A stretch of DNA of 64,000 bases. Source: Rhodospirillales bacterium (GTDB lineage: Bacteria; Pseudomonadota; Alphaproteobacteria; Rhodospirillales; Defluviicoccaceae). Every line of letters begins with the position of its first letter. The stretch's first letter is position 1. The stretch is taken from NCBI GenBank assembly GCA_016793925.1, contig JAEULH010000087.1:36481-100480 (forward strand), written 5' to 3'. The translations under genes were made by a program, and so were the position numbers. Positions 36,161 to 45,220 of the stretch are shown here, piece by piece. The notes under the pieces are model-generated. The model was given only the letters and a program-made list of their open reading frames with translations, was not told where the DNA came from and ran no database searches.

Positions 36161-36964
36161 CTACTGGCTGTCGGACTGCAGAACCTTGACCATGACCGAC
36201 ATTTCCTCCAGGCCGCCACCCTTGCGAACCCCGCGGATCGGGCAGGCGCCGGCGTAGTCGAACCCGACCGCCAAGCGCACATAGGCGTCCGTGGCGCTCT
36301 GGCTGTTGGCGCAATCGAACGAGACCCAGCCGAGGTCATCGACGTACGCTTCCGCCCAGGCGTGACTGGCGAGGGCGCCGTCGTCGCTGTACAGATAACC
36401 GCTGACATACCGGGCGGGGACGCCGAGGACGCGGGCGCCGGCGATGAACAGGTGCGCATAGTCCTGGCAGACACCGTGCCCGTGCGCCAGCGCCTCCGCA
36501 GCGGTGCTCTCGATATCGGTGAAGCCGGGGCAGTAGGCGACGGTCGTGTGCAGCGTCCACATCATTGCGTGCAAGCCGGCGATGACGCCCTCGTCGCGAA
36601 CCCGCTCCAGCAGGGGCAGGGCCAGTTCGTGGATGCCGTCGTCGACCTGGGTGTAAGGCGTCGACCGCAGAAACATCCGCGGCGGCAGTCCGTCGTCCGA
36701 CGGCAGCACCCCGTTGGTGTCGAACGTCTCGATCTCGCCGCGCACGAGCACAGGAACCTCGTCGTGCGTTCCGTTCTGAATCGCGACGTGGGCCGTGTTG
36801 CCGAAGCCGTCTGTCCAGCGGTGCATCTGCCCCGGCATGCTGACCTGCCAGGCGATGACGGCCTGGCACAGGTCGGGCCGTGGCGTCAGCCGCAGGTACT
36901 GGATCGAGTGCTGCGCCGGATCGGCGAACCGGTAGCGCGTCTCATGCTGAATGGTCAGTCTCAT
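36161..36964 (-). CDS. Transglutaminase-like protein of the alpha-E/ATP-grasp operon
   Basis: A 267-residue protein with an N-terminal transglutaminase-associated beta domain (LTIQHETRYRFADPAQHSIQ) and a transglutaminase-like core. The catalytic triad is visible: Cys166 in GHGVCQDYAHLF, His in SHAWAEAYV and Asp in WVSFDCAN. It overlaps the alpha-E gene by 4 bases. In related operons these three proteins are predicted to make or process a peptide; the product is unknown. Confidence 0.92.
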   Translation of the reverse strand: MRLTIQHETRYRFADPAQHSIQYLRLTPRPDLCQAVIAWQVSMPGQMHRWTDGFGNTAHVAIQNGTHDEVPVLVRGEIETFDTNGVLPSDDGLPPRMFLRSTPYTQVDDGIHELALPLLERVRDEGVIAGLHAMMWTLHTTVAYCPGFTDIESTAAEALAHGHGVCQDYAHLFIAGARVLGVPARYVSGYLYSDDGALASHAWAEAYVDDLGWVSFDCANSQSATDAYVRLAVGFDYAGACPIRGVRKGGGLEEMSVMVKVLQSDSQ

Positions 36965-37899
36965 AGGACGAGCATGAACTCCTTTCCGATCAGCGAGTGC
37001 AGTTCATTGTTTCGCCCAACAAAACCGTTGAGGAAGCGCGGCAGCCCGGAGCGGAGGATGCTGTCGATCCGATGCCGTTGCAGGCCGTCATGAATCTGCG
37101 TCGCCAGCCTGGTGCATGCTGCATTCGCGCGCAACTCGCGCAGGATCTCGTCCGTCTCACCCGTGCATGCAGCCAGCGACCGCGGCATGTCCTGGCGAAG
37201 GACGAGAAGCTCGGCGACCCGGCGCGGCTCGATGATCCCGGTGTAAACCTCGCGGTACGCCTTGAACGCGCTCAACGCCCGCAACAGCGCGCCCCAGCGA
37301 TAGTAGTCCTCGGCGGCGAGCGGCCGGCCGCCGGTCGAGGGCGTCAGCATCTCCCACTTGATCGAGAGAAACCGGGCGGTGTTGTCGGCGCGCTCGATGA
37401 AGGTTCCGAGACGCGAGAAGGTGAAGGCGTCGCCCCGGCGCATCGTCCCATAGATGGCGCCGCGAAACAGATGCGAGCGCTCCTTGACCCAGTCGAAGAA
37501 CTCGCGAAAGCCCTGGTCGACCATCTTGCTGTAGGACAGGCTCTCCATTTCGATAAAGGTCTGGTTTATGCCCTCCCAGACCTCCGTCGTCAGTTCCGGA
37601 CGGGTCGCCCGGGCGTTCTCGCGGGCTTGACGCACCGCCGAGCGGATGCTGGCGGCATTGTCGGCGTCGAGGACCATGTACTGAAGCACGCTGCCGGGCG
37701 ACGTCTCGCCGTAGCGTTCGAGGAAGGTTTCGCGGTCTCCCGCGAGCTTCAGCGGCGCCTCCCATTGCTGTGCGTCATTGCCGCTCGCCACCGGCAGCAG
37801 CGACATGTGGTAGGTGCTGGCGAGCAGCCGCGCCATGTTCTCGGCCCGCTCGACGAAGCGAGCCATCCAGTAGACGTTGTTGGCGGTGCGCCCGAGCAC
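36961..37899 (-). CDS. Alpha-E domain protein (DUF403)
   Basis: A 312-residue all-helical protein of the alpha-E family: LGRTANNVYWMARFVERAEN at the N-terminus and FTFSRLGTFIERADNTARFL in the middle, a duplicated helical motif. It has no catalytic site that I can point to. It sits between the ATP-grasp gene (2-base gap) and the transglutaminase gene (4-base overlap), so all three are one operon. Function is known only by association. Confidence 0.92.
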   Translation of the reverse strand: MLGRTANNVYWMARFVERAENMARLLASTYHMSLLPVASGNDAQQWEAPLKLAGDRETFLERYGETSPGSVLQYMVLDADNAASIRSAVRQARENARATRPELTTEVWEGINQTFIEMESLSYSKMVDQGFREFFDWVKERSHLFRGAIYGTMRRGDAFTFSRLGTFIERADNTARFLSIKWEMLTPSTGGRPLAAEDYYRWGALLRALSAFKAYREVYTGIIEPRRVAELLVLRQDMPRSLAACTGETDEILRELRANAACTRLATQIHDGLQRHRIDSILRSGLPRFLNGFVGRNNELHSLIGKEFMLVL

Positions 37900-37901
37900 G
37901 A

Positions 37902-39308
37902 TCAGGCCTCCAGAACCCAGGTGTCTTTTGTTCCGCCGCCCTGCGACGAATTCACCACCAGGGAGCCCTCCCGGAGTGCAACCCGGGTCAGTCCTCCGGG
38001 CACCACCGTCGTCGTTTCGCCCGTCAGCACGTAGGGGCGCAGATCGACGTGGCGCGGCGCGACGCCGGCTTCGACGAGCGTCGGGCAGGTTGACAGGCTG
38101 AGGGTCGGCTGGGCGATGAAGTTGTCGGGATCGGCGAGGATCTTGTTGCGGAAATCGAAACGCTGCTCGGACGTGCTGGCCGGGCCGACCAGCATGCCAT
38201 AACCGCCGGAACCGCCGACCTCTTTGACGACCAGTTCTTCGAGATTGTCGAGGACATAGGCGCGATCCTCGGCGTTGGACAGGCGAAACGTCGGCACGTT
38301 CTTTATGATCGGCTTCTCGCCCAGGTAGAAGTCGATCATGTCGGGGACGAAACAGTAGATCGCCTTGTCGTCGGCGACCCCGGTGCCAATGGCGTTGGCC
38401 AGCACCACGCGGCCGTTGCGGACGACGGACAGCAGGCCGGGGACGCCGAGGACCGAGGCGGCGTCAAAAGCCAGCGGATCGATGAAGTCGTCGTCGATGC
38501 GCCGGTAGATCACGTCGACGCGCTTCGGCCCGTCGGTCGTGCGCATGTAGACGAGATCGTCCTCGACGAAAAGATCCTGCCCCTCGACCAGATCGACGCC
38601 CATCTGCATGGCCAAAAACGCGTGCTCGAAATAGGCGCTGTTGTAGAAACCCGGCGTCAGCACGACAACGGTCGGTTCGACCACGCCCGGCGGCGCCGAC
38701 GAGCGGAGCGTCCGCAACAGAATTTCAGGATAGTGGTTGACCGGCGCCACCGGATGCGAGGCGAACAATTCGGGAAACAGGCGCATCATCGTTTCCCGAT
38801 TCTCAAGCATGTAGGAGACGCCCGACGGCACCCGGGCGTTGTCCTCGAGGACGTAGAAGTCGGTTGCCGAAACCCGAACGACATCGATCCCGGCGATGTG
38901 GACGTAAACGTTGCGCGGCAGGTCGAGACCGAGGACCTCGGGACGAAAGCAGGGGTTGTTCAGCACAAGATCCGCCGGGATACGGCCGGCGCGAAGGATA
39001 TGCTGTTCGTGGTAGATGTCGTCGAGGAAGGCGTTGATGGCACGGACCCGCTGGCACACGCCGGAGCCGACAATCTTCCACTCGTTCGCGTCGAGAATGC
39101 GCGGGATGATGTCGAAGGGGATCAGCCGCTCCGAGCCTTCGTCGTTGTTGTAGACGGCGAAGGTGATGCCAAGCCGCTTGAAGATAAGGTCGGCCTGCTG
39201 GTGCTTCTCGATCAGCCGCTCCGTGGGGACGGTCTCAAGCCACCGGCCGTAGGCCTTGTAAGCTTCACGCACGCCTTTATCGGCTTCGCGCATTTCGTCG
39301 AACGACAT
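37902..39308 (-). CDS. Circularly permuted ATP-grasp type 2 protein
   Basis: A 468-residue ATP-grasp enzyme (DUF404/407 type) predicted to form amide bonds. Family motifs: FDEMREADKGVREAYKAYGR, the FDIIPRILDANEWK region, PFYNSAYFEHAFLA-like GFYNSAYFEHAFLAMQMGV, and EVGGSGGYGMLVGP. The ATG at 39308 has a GAGGGG site upstream and begins the family N-terminus; the extension to 39377 is rejected. First gene of the operon with alpha-E and transglutaminase proteins. Substrates unknown; the predicted role is ribosome-independent peptide synthesis. Confidence 0.93.
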   Translation of the reverse strand: MSFDEMREADKGVREAYKAYGRWLETVPTERLIEKHQQADLIFKRLGITFAVYNNDEGSERLIPFDIIPRILDANEWKIVGSGVCQRVRAINAFLDDIYHEQHILRAGRIPADLVLNNPCFRPEVLGLDLPRNVYVHIAGIDVVRVSATDFYVLEDNARVPSGVSYMLENRETMMRLFPELFASHPVAPVNHYPEILLRTLRSSAPPGVVEPTVVVLTPGFYNSAYFEHAFLAMQMGVDLVEGQDLFVEDDLVYMRTTDGPKRVDVIYRRIDDDFIDPLAFDAASVLGVPGLLSVVRNGRVVLANAIGTGVADDKAIYCFVPDMIDFYLGEKPIIKNVPTFRLSNAEDRAYVLDNLEELVVKEVGGSGGYGMLVGPASTSEQRFDFRNKILADPDNFIAQPTLSLSTCPTLVEAGVAPRHVDLRPYVLTGETTTVVPGGLTRVALREGSLVVNSSQGGGTKDTWVLEA

Positions 39309-39500
39309 CGATCCCCTCGTCCCGCGGCCGCTTTCGGCCTTATTTGTCACGCGATCTGCCAGCAAGGTTCGTGCCAACCGGCGTCCGCCGGAGTTTTACC
39401 CCTTTGATACGCGCCCGCGACTCCAATAGAGGCCGAACGCGGGGACAGCAAGGGGCGTTTGCCATGCAGCGGAAGACCGGTGTTTGGCCCGATTCTGTCC

Positions 39501-39523
39501 CTCTGCCTAGAATTTGGGCAGAG
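39501..39523. terminator. Hairpin in the thiSG/ATP-grasp gap
   Basis: A 7-bp inverted repeat CTCTGCC / GGCAGAG with a 9-base AT-rich loop in the 266-base gap between the ATP-grasp start and the thiSG stop (both genes minus strand). It lies 52 bases downstream of nothing but upstream of the thiSG end, so it may belong to the ATP-grasp promoter region instead. Role uncertain. Confidence 0.25.
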
Positions 39524-39574
39524 CGGCCAACCGGCAACCGTCGCCCAGCGCCGCGGCTCAGCGGGTCGGTACCT

Positions 39575-40585
39575 TCAGATCAGGCCGGCCAGCGGCGACG
39601 ACGGATCGGCGTAACGCTTCTTCGCCATCCGCCCGGCGCGATACGCCAACCGTCCGGAGAGCACGGCAAGCCTCATCGCCCGCGCCATCGCGACCGGATC
39701 CTTCGCCTCGGCTATGGCTGTGTTGAGGAGCACCCCATCGCAGCCAAGCTCCATGGCAATGGCCACGTCGGAGGCAGTGCCGACCCCGGCGTCGACCAGC
39801 ACCGGCACGCGCGCGCGCTCGACGATCAGGCGAACGTTGATTGGGTTCTGGATGCCGAGGCCCGACCCGATCGGCGCGGCAAGCGGCATGATCGCGACAC
39901 AGCCCATCTCCTCCAGCCGCTTTGCGAAGATCAGATCGTCGCTGCAGTAGACCATGACCTTGAAACCGTCGGCGACCAGTGCCTCCGCCGCCGCCAGCGT
40001 CTCGGCCATGTTCGGATAGAGGGTCTGTTGGTCGCCGAGAACCTCGAGCTTCACCAGGTCCCAGCCGCCGGCCTCGCGGGCAAGGCGCAGGGTGCGAACC
40101 GCATCGCTCGCCGAATAACAGCCGGCGGTGTTCGGCAGGTAGGTGTAGACCTTCGGATCGACGTAATCGACCAGCATCGGCTTGTTGCGGTCGGTAACGT
40201 TGACGCGGCGGACGGCGACGGTGACGATCTCCGCGCCGGAGGCGGCGATGGCCCGCGCCGTCTCCTCGAAGTCGCGATACTTGCCCGTTCCGACGAGGAG
40301 CCGGGAGCGGTACGACCGGCCGGCGATGACCAGCGGATCCCCGTCAGTCTCGGCCTCGGCCTCGGCGCCCGTGTCGGCGTCCGGCGCGCCACCGCCGATG
40401 AAGTGAACGATCTCGATGCGGTCGCCGTCGCCGAGCGCCGTTTCTCCGTATCCAGACCGCGGCACGATCTCGAGATTGCGCTCGACCGCCACCTTCCGTG
40501 GGTCGAGCCCAATGTCGGCGAGGAGCTGCTCGACCGTCAGCGGGGCGACGACGAGCTTGTCCTCGCCGTTAATGGTTACGCGCAT
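39575..40585 (-). CDS. thiG: ThiS-ThiG fusion: sulfur carrier plus thiazole synthase
   Basis: A 336-residue fusion. Residues 1-65 are ThiS-like ([20 protein letters not shown]; ...[13 protein letters not shown], ending in the GG needed for thiocarboxylate transfer), followed by an Ala/Glu linker and thiazole synthase ThiG ([63 protein letters not shown]). Together they build the thiazole ring of thiamine. In a fusion the internal GG is no longer at the C-terminus, so cleavage or a different sulfur route would be needed. ATG at 40585; TTG at 40618 is possible. No THI riboswitch was recognised upstream. Confidence 0.92.
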   Translation of the reverse strand: MRVTINGEDKLVVAPLTVEQLLADIGLDPRKVAVERNLEIVPRSGYGETALGDGDRIEIVHFIGGGAPDADTGAEAEAETDGDPLVIAGRSYRSRLLVGTGKYRDFEETARAIAASGAEIVTVAVRRVNVTDRNKPMLVDYVDPKVYTYLPNTAGCYSASDAVRTLRLAREAGGWDLVKLEVLGDQQTLYPNMAETLAAAEALVADGFKVMVYCSDDLIFAKRLEEMGCVAIMPLAAPIGSGLGIQNPINVRLIVERARVPVLVDAGVGTASDVAIAMELGCDGVLLNTAIAEAKDPVAMARAMRLAVLSGRLAYRAGRMAKKRYADPSSPLAGLI

Positions 40586-40679
40586 GTCCGTCAAAATGCC
40601 GTCCTGCCAGGCGTTCAATCCTCAAGGCGCGAGCCGCCGAGGTCTGCCCGCGAGCCGCTAAGATAATCCAAAGCCGACG

Positions 40680-40708
40680 TTACACAAGAACCGGCGCCAT
40701 GGTATAAG
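40680..40708 (+). promoter_or_regulatory. Candidate sigma-70 promoter for accBC
   Basis: TTACAC (40680-40685) and TATAAG (40703-40708) are separated by 17 bases, pointing toward accB. This predicts a start near 40715 and a leader of about 255 bases before accB. The 386-base gap 40586-40971 holds no other gene that I can support. Confidence 0.4.
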
Positions 40709-40971
40709 CGCGGCCTTTGCACCAACCGCCGTCGCGGGCCGATGATTGCCTACCGTCGTCTTCAATGGCTCCCGTCCCGGTCTCCTCGGCCGCTGCGCAC
40801 GGGGTACGTTCGGCGGCGACGCGGCGGCCGATCCCGACCTGGGCTTGCGTCCGCATCCGCAATCTTCGGAACCTCGGCAGCGATGATTCTTGGCCTCCGG
40901 GCGGCCGCAAATCGGAAGGCGCGCGAAGCGGCGGAGGCGATGGGTGGCCGCGTAACGGGGGGATGCAGCTC

Positions 40972-41442
40972 ATGACCGGTAGCAAGAAAAAGACCGACTT
41001 CGACGCCGATCTCGTCCGCGAGCTGGCGGACCTGTTGAGCGAGACGGGGCTCAGCGAGATCGAGTACGCAAGCGGGGACCTCCGCATCCGGGTCGCCCGA
41101 ACCCCACAGCCTGCATCGTTCAATATGGTTGGCGGTGGCGCGGCCTCGCACCTGCCGGCGGCCGCCGCGAGCGGCGCGACCCGCGAAGCCGACGCGCTGC
41201 TCGATCATCCCGGCCTTCTGACGTCGCCGATGGTCGGCGTGGTCTACACCGGATCCGATCCGGCGAGCCCGCCGTTCGTCAAGGTCGGCGACGCGGTCGA
41301 GGCCGGCGCGACGCTTCTGTTGATCGAAGCGATGAAGGTCTTCAATCCGATCAAGGCGCCGCGGGCAGGCGTCGTCACCCGGATCCTGGTCAGCAACGGC
41401 GTGCCGGTCGAGTACGGCGAACCGCTGCTGATCCTCGAATAG
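40972..41442 (+). CDS. accB: Biotin carboxyl carrier protein of acetyl-CoA carboxylase
   Basis: A 156-residue BCCP. The N-terminal helix region (FDADLVRELADLLSETGLSE) precedes an Ala-rich linker and the biotinyl domain; the biotin lysine is Lys122 in IEAMKVFN. It carries carboxyl-biotin between AccC and the AccAD transferase in fatty-acid initiation. The ATG at 40972 follows GGGGGGATG spaced suitably; the in-frame extension upstream is not protein-like. It precedes accC by 16 bases. Confidence 0.95.
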   Translation: MTGSKKKTDFDADLVRELADLLSETGLSEIEYASGDLRIRVARTPQPASFNMVGGGAASHLPAAAASGATREADALLDHPGLLTSPMVGVVYTGSDPASPPFVKVGDAVEAGATLLLIEAMKVFNPIKAPRAGVVTRILVSNGVPVEYGEPLLILE

Positions 41443-41458
41443 ACGCGTCGGGCCGATC

Positions 41459-42829
41459 GTGTTTCAGAAGGTTCTCATCGCCAACCGCGGGGAGATCGCG
41501 CTCCGCATCCTTCGCGCCTGCCGCGATATGGGCATTCATTCGGTGGCGGTCCATTCCACCGCCGACGCCAGCGCCATGCATGTCCGTCTCGCCGACGAAT
41601 CCATCTGCATCGGGCCGGCGGCAGCGGCCGACAGCTACCTCAATCCGGTCGCCATCCTCTCTGCGGCGACCGTCAGCAACGCCGACGCCATCCATCCCGG
41701 CTACGGCTTCCTCAGCGAGAACGCCAAGTTCGCGGCGATGGTCGAGGAGCACGGCATCGCCTTCATCGGCCCTTCGCCGGAGCATATCCGGCTGATGGGC
41801 GACAAGGTCGCGGCCAAACGCTTCTGCCGCGAAGCCGGCATTCCGGTCGTGCCCGGATCCGATGGGCCGATCGCGAGCGAAGCCGCGGCCCGTGCCATCG
41901 CCGCCGAGATCGGATACCCGGTGCTGGTCAAGGCATCCGCGGGCGGCGGCGGTCGCGGAATGAAGGTCGTCGAGGACGCGGACAGCCTTGCCTCGGCCAT
42001 GGAACTCGCCAGCGCCGAGGCGGCCTCCGCTTTCGGCAACGGCGAACTCTACCTGGAAAAGTACCTCGCTCGGCCGCGGCACATCGAGGTTCAGGTTCTC
42101 GCCGATCTGCACGGCGCCGTAATCCACCTGGGCGAGCGGGACTGCTCGATGCAGCGCCGACACCAGAAGATACTGGAAGAGGCGCCATCCCCGGCCCTGG
42201 GAGAAGATGAACGCAAGCTGATCTGCGCCAGCGCCGTGCAGGCCGCCAAGGCGCTCGGCTATCGCAGCGTCGGCACCGTCGAGTTCCTTTACTCTGAGGG
42301 CGAATTCTATTTCATCGAAATGAACACGCGGCTGCAGGTCGAGCATCCGGTCACGGAGATGGTCTGCGAGATAGACCTGGTGCGCGAGATGATCCGCGTC
42401 GCGTCCGGAGCGCCCCTCGGCTACGGCCAGGACGACGTGCGCACCTCCGGCCACGCGATCGAATGCCGGATCAACGCCGAAGACCCGGTGACGTTCATTC
42501 CGATGCCGGGCCGGATCGGCGACTATCATCCGCCCGGAGGGCCCGGGGTGCGCGTCGATTCGGCGCTGTATTCCAGCTACGCGGTCCCGCCCTACTACGA
42601 CAGCATGATCGCGAAGCTCATCGTTCATGGGCCGACGCGCGAGGTCTGCATGATGCGGCTCCGCCGGGCGCTGGCCGAATACGTCATCGACGGGATCCCG
42701 ACGACGATCCCGCTGCACACGCGGGTCCTGGAGGCGGAGGATTTCCGCCTCGGCACCTACCATGTCCACTGGCTGGAACAGTTCGTGAGGGCAGGGCAAT
42801 CAGGCACGGCGCCGGCGGCGACAGACTGA
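41459..42829 (+). CDS. accC: Biotin carboxylase subunit of acetyl-CoA carboxylase
   Basis: A 456-residue ATP-grasp enzyme that carboxylates biotin on AccB. Signatures: FQKVLIANRGEIALRILRA, HPGYGFLSENA, ASAGGGGRGMKVV, GERDCSMQRRHQKILEEAPS, FIEMNTRLQVEHPVTE. The start is GTG at 41459. It follows accB in an operon and is followed by aat with an 8-base gap. No anomalies. Confidence 0.97.
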   Translation: MFQKVLIANRGEIALRILRACRDMGIHSVAVHSTADASAMHVRLADESICIGPAAAADSYLNPVAILSAATVSNADAIHPGYGFLSENAKFAAMVEEHGIAFIGPSPEHIRLMGDKVAAKRFCREAGIPVVPGSDGPIASEAAARAIAAEIGYPVLVKASAGGGGRGMKVVEDADSLASAMELASAEAASAFGNGELYLEKYLARPRHIEVQVLADLHGAVIHLGERDCSMQRRHQKILEEAPSPALGEDERKLICASAVQAAKALGYRSVGTVEFLYSEGEFYFIEMNTRLQVEHPVTEMVCEIDLVREMIRVASGAPLGYGQDDVRTSGHAIECRINAEDPVTFIPMPGRIGDYHPPGGPGVRVDSALYSSYAVPPYYDSMIAKLIVHGPTREVCMMRLRRALAEYVIDGIPTTIPLHTRVLEAEDFRLGTYHVHWLEQFVRAGQSGTAPAATD

Positions 42830-42837
42830 CCCCGGAG

Positions 42838-43482
42838 ATGGTGATCCGGGCCTACTCCATCGGGATCTTCCCGATGGCCGGCCACCGTCACGACCCCCAC
42901 GTCCACTGGGTCGCGCCCAACGCCCGAGGCATCCTGCCGCTGCAGTCGTTTCATGTCCCTCGCCGCCTGGCGAAGACCGTTCGCCGCCGGCGTTTCGAGG
43001 TGGTCTGCAATCGGGACTTCTATGATGTCCTCGCAGGCTGCGCGGCTCCGCGTCCCGGCCATCCCGAGACCTGGATAAATCCGGAAATCGCCCGCGTCTT
43101 CACCCGTCTTCACGAGCTCGGCCACGCGCACAGCATCGAGGCGTGGCGCGGACCGCGGCTGGTCGGCGGGCTCTACGGCCTGGTCCTCGGCGCGGCCTTC
43201 TTCGGCGAGAGCATGTTCTCGCGGGAAAGGGATGCGAGCAAGATCGTGCTCGTCCATCTCGTCGCGCTGCTGCGCCGCGGCGGCTTCGCGCTCTTCGACA
43301 CGCAGTTTGTGACCGACCATCTGCGTCAGTTCGGCGCCGTGGAAATTCCCAGCCAGGTCTACCTGCAGCAGCTCGACGACGCGCTCTCGCAGCCGGCCAC
43401 GTTCTACTGCGGCTTGTCGGCCGACGATCTTTGGGCCGACGCCGTCGCGCTGGCGACGCAATCGACGACGATCACATCGTAG
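42838..43482 (+). CDS. aat: Leucyl/phenylalanyl-tRNA-protein transferase
   Basis: A 214-residue transferase that adds Leu or Phe to N-terminal Arg/Lys proteins for ClpS/ClpAP turnover (N-degron pathway). Motifs IRAYSIGIFPMA, VHWVAPNARGILPL, NPEIARVFTRLHELGHAHSI, FGESMFSRERDASKIVLVHL and FALFDTQFVTDHLRQFGAVE are typical. The ATG at 42838 leaves little room for a ribosome site; the frame is open upstream without another ATG, and a coupled start from accC is likely. Its 3' end overlaps the DUF2155 gene by 79 bases, antisense. Confidence 0.93.
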   Translation: MVIRAYSIGIFPMAGHRHDPHVHWVAPNARGILPLQSFHVPRRLAKTVRRRRFEVVCNRDFYDVLAGCAAPRPGHPETWINPEIARVFTRLHELGHAHSIEAWRGPRLVGGLYGLVLGAAFFGESMFSRERDASKIVLVHLVALLRRGGFALFDTQFVTDHLRQFGAVEIPSQVYLQQLDDALSQPATFYCGLSADDLWADAVALATQSTTITS

Positions 43483-43898
43483 ATCGGGTGTTCGAGCGCC
43501 GAGAGCGCCGGGCTGGACGCAAACATCCAGCCCGAGAACAAGGCCTCGGTCGGCTCGTCGCGTTTCGTCTCGGAGATCTGCAGGAATGCCGCCGCCTCCG
43601 GCGGGTCCTCGGGCGGGGCCTTGTCGCAGGAGCGCACCGTGATCTGCAAGGTGCCGAAGGTAACGACTTCGCCCACCGGCGCCTCGATCGTCGAGGTCCG
43701 CGCCGTGACCTTGTCGAGGCCGCGCAACACGGCGATTTCTTCCTGCTCGGCCCGGGCGCTCGCCGTCGGCTGGACGATGGCCGCCAGCGCGGTCACGGCG
43801 GTTGCGGCGAGCAGAACCATCCGCCGCCGCGCGGCGGGAACGGACAACGGGCGCATCGACGAAACGAGCGGGGGTGAAGCGGAAGGGGCCATGATCAT
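43404..43898 (-). CDS. Exported DUF2155 protein
   Basis: A 164-residue protein with a signal peptide (residues 24-48, AARRRMVLLAATAVTALAAI) and the DUF2155 domain: ITVRSCDKAPPEDPPEAAAF, LFSGWMFASSPALSALEHPI, YDVIVVDC. Two cysteines may form a disulfide. The family is alphaproteobacterial, of unknown function, and commonly sits near aat and MlaD/NDUFA12-type genes, as here. The last 26 codons overlap aat antisense. Confidence 0.9.
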   Translation of the reverse strand: MIMAPSASPPLVSSMRPLSVPAARRRMVLLAATAVTALAAIVQPTASARAEQEEIAVLRGLDKVTARTSTIEAPVGEVVTFGTLQITVRSCDKAPPEDPPEAAAFLQISETKRDEPTEALFSGWMFASSPALSALEHPIYDVIVVDCVASATASAQRSSADKPQ

Positions 43899-43910
43899 GG
43901 AGCTGTCCTG

Positions 43911-44702
43911 TTACGGCCGCTTCTCGTCGGGCGGCTTCGGATCCGGGGCGGAGTCGCGCCCGCCGACGAGGCGCGCGGCGAAACGAAGGCGGACGTAGTC
44001 GAGCGTCCAGCCGGTGTCCGAGTGCAAGGCGGGCCTCAGCGTTTCGCGGACCTCTTCAATCAGGCCCTCTCGTTCCGCCTCCGGCGTCGCAGCGATGTAG
44101 GTGCCGGCGAACGTCTCAAGCCATGCCGACAGATCTCCCGGTATCAGCGTCGGCCGATCGAACCATTCCAGCATCTCGATGCGGAACCTGTGTTGCGTCA
44201 GCAGCGTCGCCACCGCCTCCGGTCCGGGAAACGTCCACGGCGGGCGGACGTGCAGGCCGCGCCGGCGCATCGCGGCGTCGAGCGCGGCGACGACTGCGGC
44301 GATGTTTCCGGCGCCTCCCATTTCGGCGACGAACCGGCCGCCGGGCCGCAAGGCGCGCGCCACGCCGGCGAAGACTGCGTCGAGGTCCTCCATCCAGTGG
44401 AGCGCGGCGTTGCTGAACACCGCGTCGAAGTCGCCGACGGCGTCGAGCGCCTCGCCGCGCCCGCAGCGCGCGTCGACGCTGCGCGCCCGCGCTGCCTCGA
44501 CCATGTCGGCGCTGGCGTCGATGCCGATGACGTCGGCGCCGGCGGCCGCAATCTCGGCCGAGAGGGCGCCGTCGCCGCAGCCGAGGTCGAGGATCCGCTC
44601 GCCGGGTCGCGGGGCGAGCACATCGACCAGAGGCGCGGCAAGGTCGGCGACGAACCGTCCGTTACGCGCGTACTGTGCGGCATCCCATCGTTGCGCACCC
44701 AC
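43911..44702 (-). CDS. Class I SAM-dependent methyltransferase (trans-aconitate-like)
   Basis: A 263-residue methyltransferase. SAM motif I is ILDLGCGDGALSAEI, motif II GIDASADMVEAAR, and FSNAALHWMEDLDAVFAGVA is typical of trans-aconitate 2-methyltransferase-like proteins. The start is GTG at 44702. It lies 12 bases upstream of the DUF2155 gene and 14 bases downstream of mlaD. The substrate is unconfirmed; related proteins methylate small acids or other molecules. Confidence 0.87.
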   Translation of the reverse strand: MGAQRWDAAQYARNGRFVADLAAPLVDVLAPRPGERILDLGCGDGALSAEIAAAGADVIGIDASADMVEAARARSVDARCGRGEALDAVGDFDAVFSNAALHWMEDLDAVFAGVARALRPGGRFVAEMGGAGNIAAVVAALDAAMRRRGLHVRPPWTFPGPEAVATLLTQHRFRIEMLEWFDRPTLIPGDLSAWLETFAGTYIAATPEAEREGLIEEVRETLRPALHSDTGWTLDYVRLRFAARLVGGRDSAPDPKPPDEKRP

Positions 44703-44716
44703 CGGTCGACCTCATC

Positions 44717-45220
44717 TCATTGCGGAGGTGCGGCATCGCCATCGGCGGGCTCGCCCTCGGCAGGCGACGCTTCGGGGCGGCTTGTGGCGAGAAAGATGAT
44801 CTCGCCAACCTGATCCTCAAGCGACTTGAAGCTGCGCGTCTCGCGGATGCGCGCGCCGGGCGCGAGCGTCGCCTTGGCCGTGCCGGGCTCCAGGCGCACG
44901 TACTTCCCGCCCAGCAATCCCTCGCTGGCGATCGTCGCTACGGTATCCTCGGGCAGCCTGATTTCGTTGGCGACGCTCATCACGACGATGGCGTCGAAAC
45001 TGGTCGGGTCCAGACGGCGCTCGGTGACGGTGCCGACCTTGACGCCGCTGATGCGGACGTCGCTGCCGGCGTTCAGGCCGCCGACCTTGAAGAAAGCGGC
45101 GCTGATCTCGTAGCCGGGGAGGGCGCGAATCTGGGCTGTGTTGTAGGCGATGTAGACGAAAAGCACGGCGACGGCGATTACCACCATGCCCATCACCGTC
45201 TCGATCCTGTTGCGGTTCAC
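44717..45220 (-). CDS. mlaD: MlaD family lipid transport substrate-binding protein
   Basis: A 167-residue MCE-domain protein: one N-terminal inner-membrane helix (VMGMVVIAVAVLFVYIAYNT) and a periplasmic MCE domain (VGGLNAGSDVRISGVKVGTV, EGLLGGKYVRLEPG). MlaD forms a hexameric ring that moves phospholipids between membranes. It overlaps the upstream MCE gene by 4 bases, so it is translationally coupled. The permease and ATPase partners (MlaE, MlaF) are not in this window. Confidence 0.92.
   Translation of the reverse strand: MNRNRIETVMGMVVIAVAVLFVYIAYNTAQIRALPGYEISAAFFKVGGLNAGSDVRISGVKVGTVTERRLDPTSFDAIVVMSVANEIRLPEDTVATIASEGLLGGKYVRLEPGTAKATLAPGARIRETRSFKSLEDQVGEIIFLATSRPEASPAEGEPADGDAAPPQ

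Noticed and set aside
40586..40640. THI (TPP) riboswitch before thiSG
   Set aside because: I searched for the conserved CUGAGA and ACCUGAU-type core and did not find both; the region is too short.
41390..42799. Long minus-strand ORF opposite accC
   Set aside because: Antisense shadow; accC has the complete biotin carboxylase signature set.
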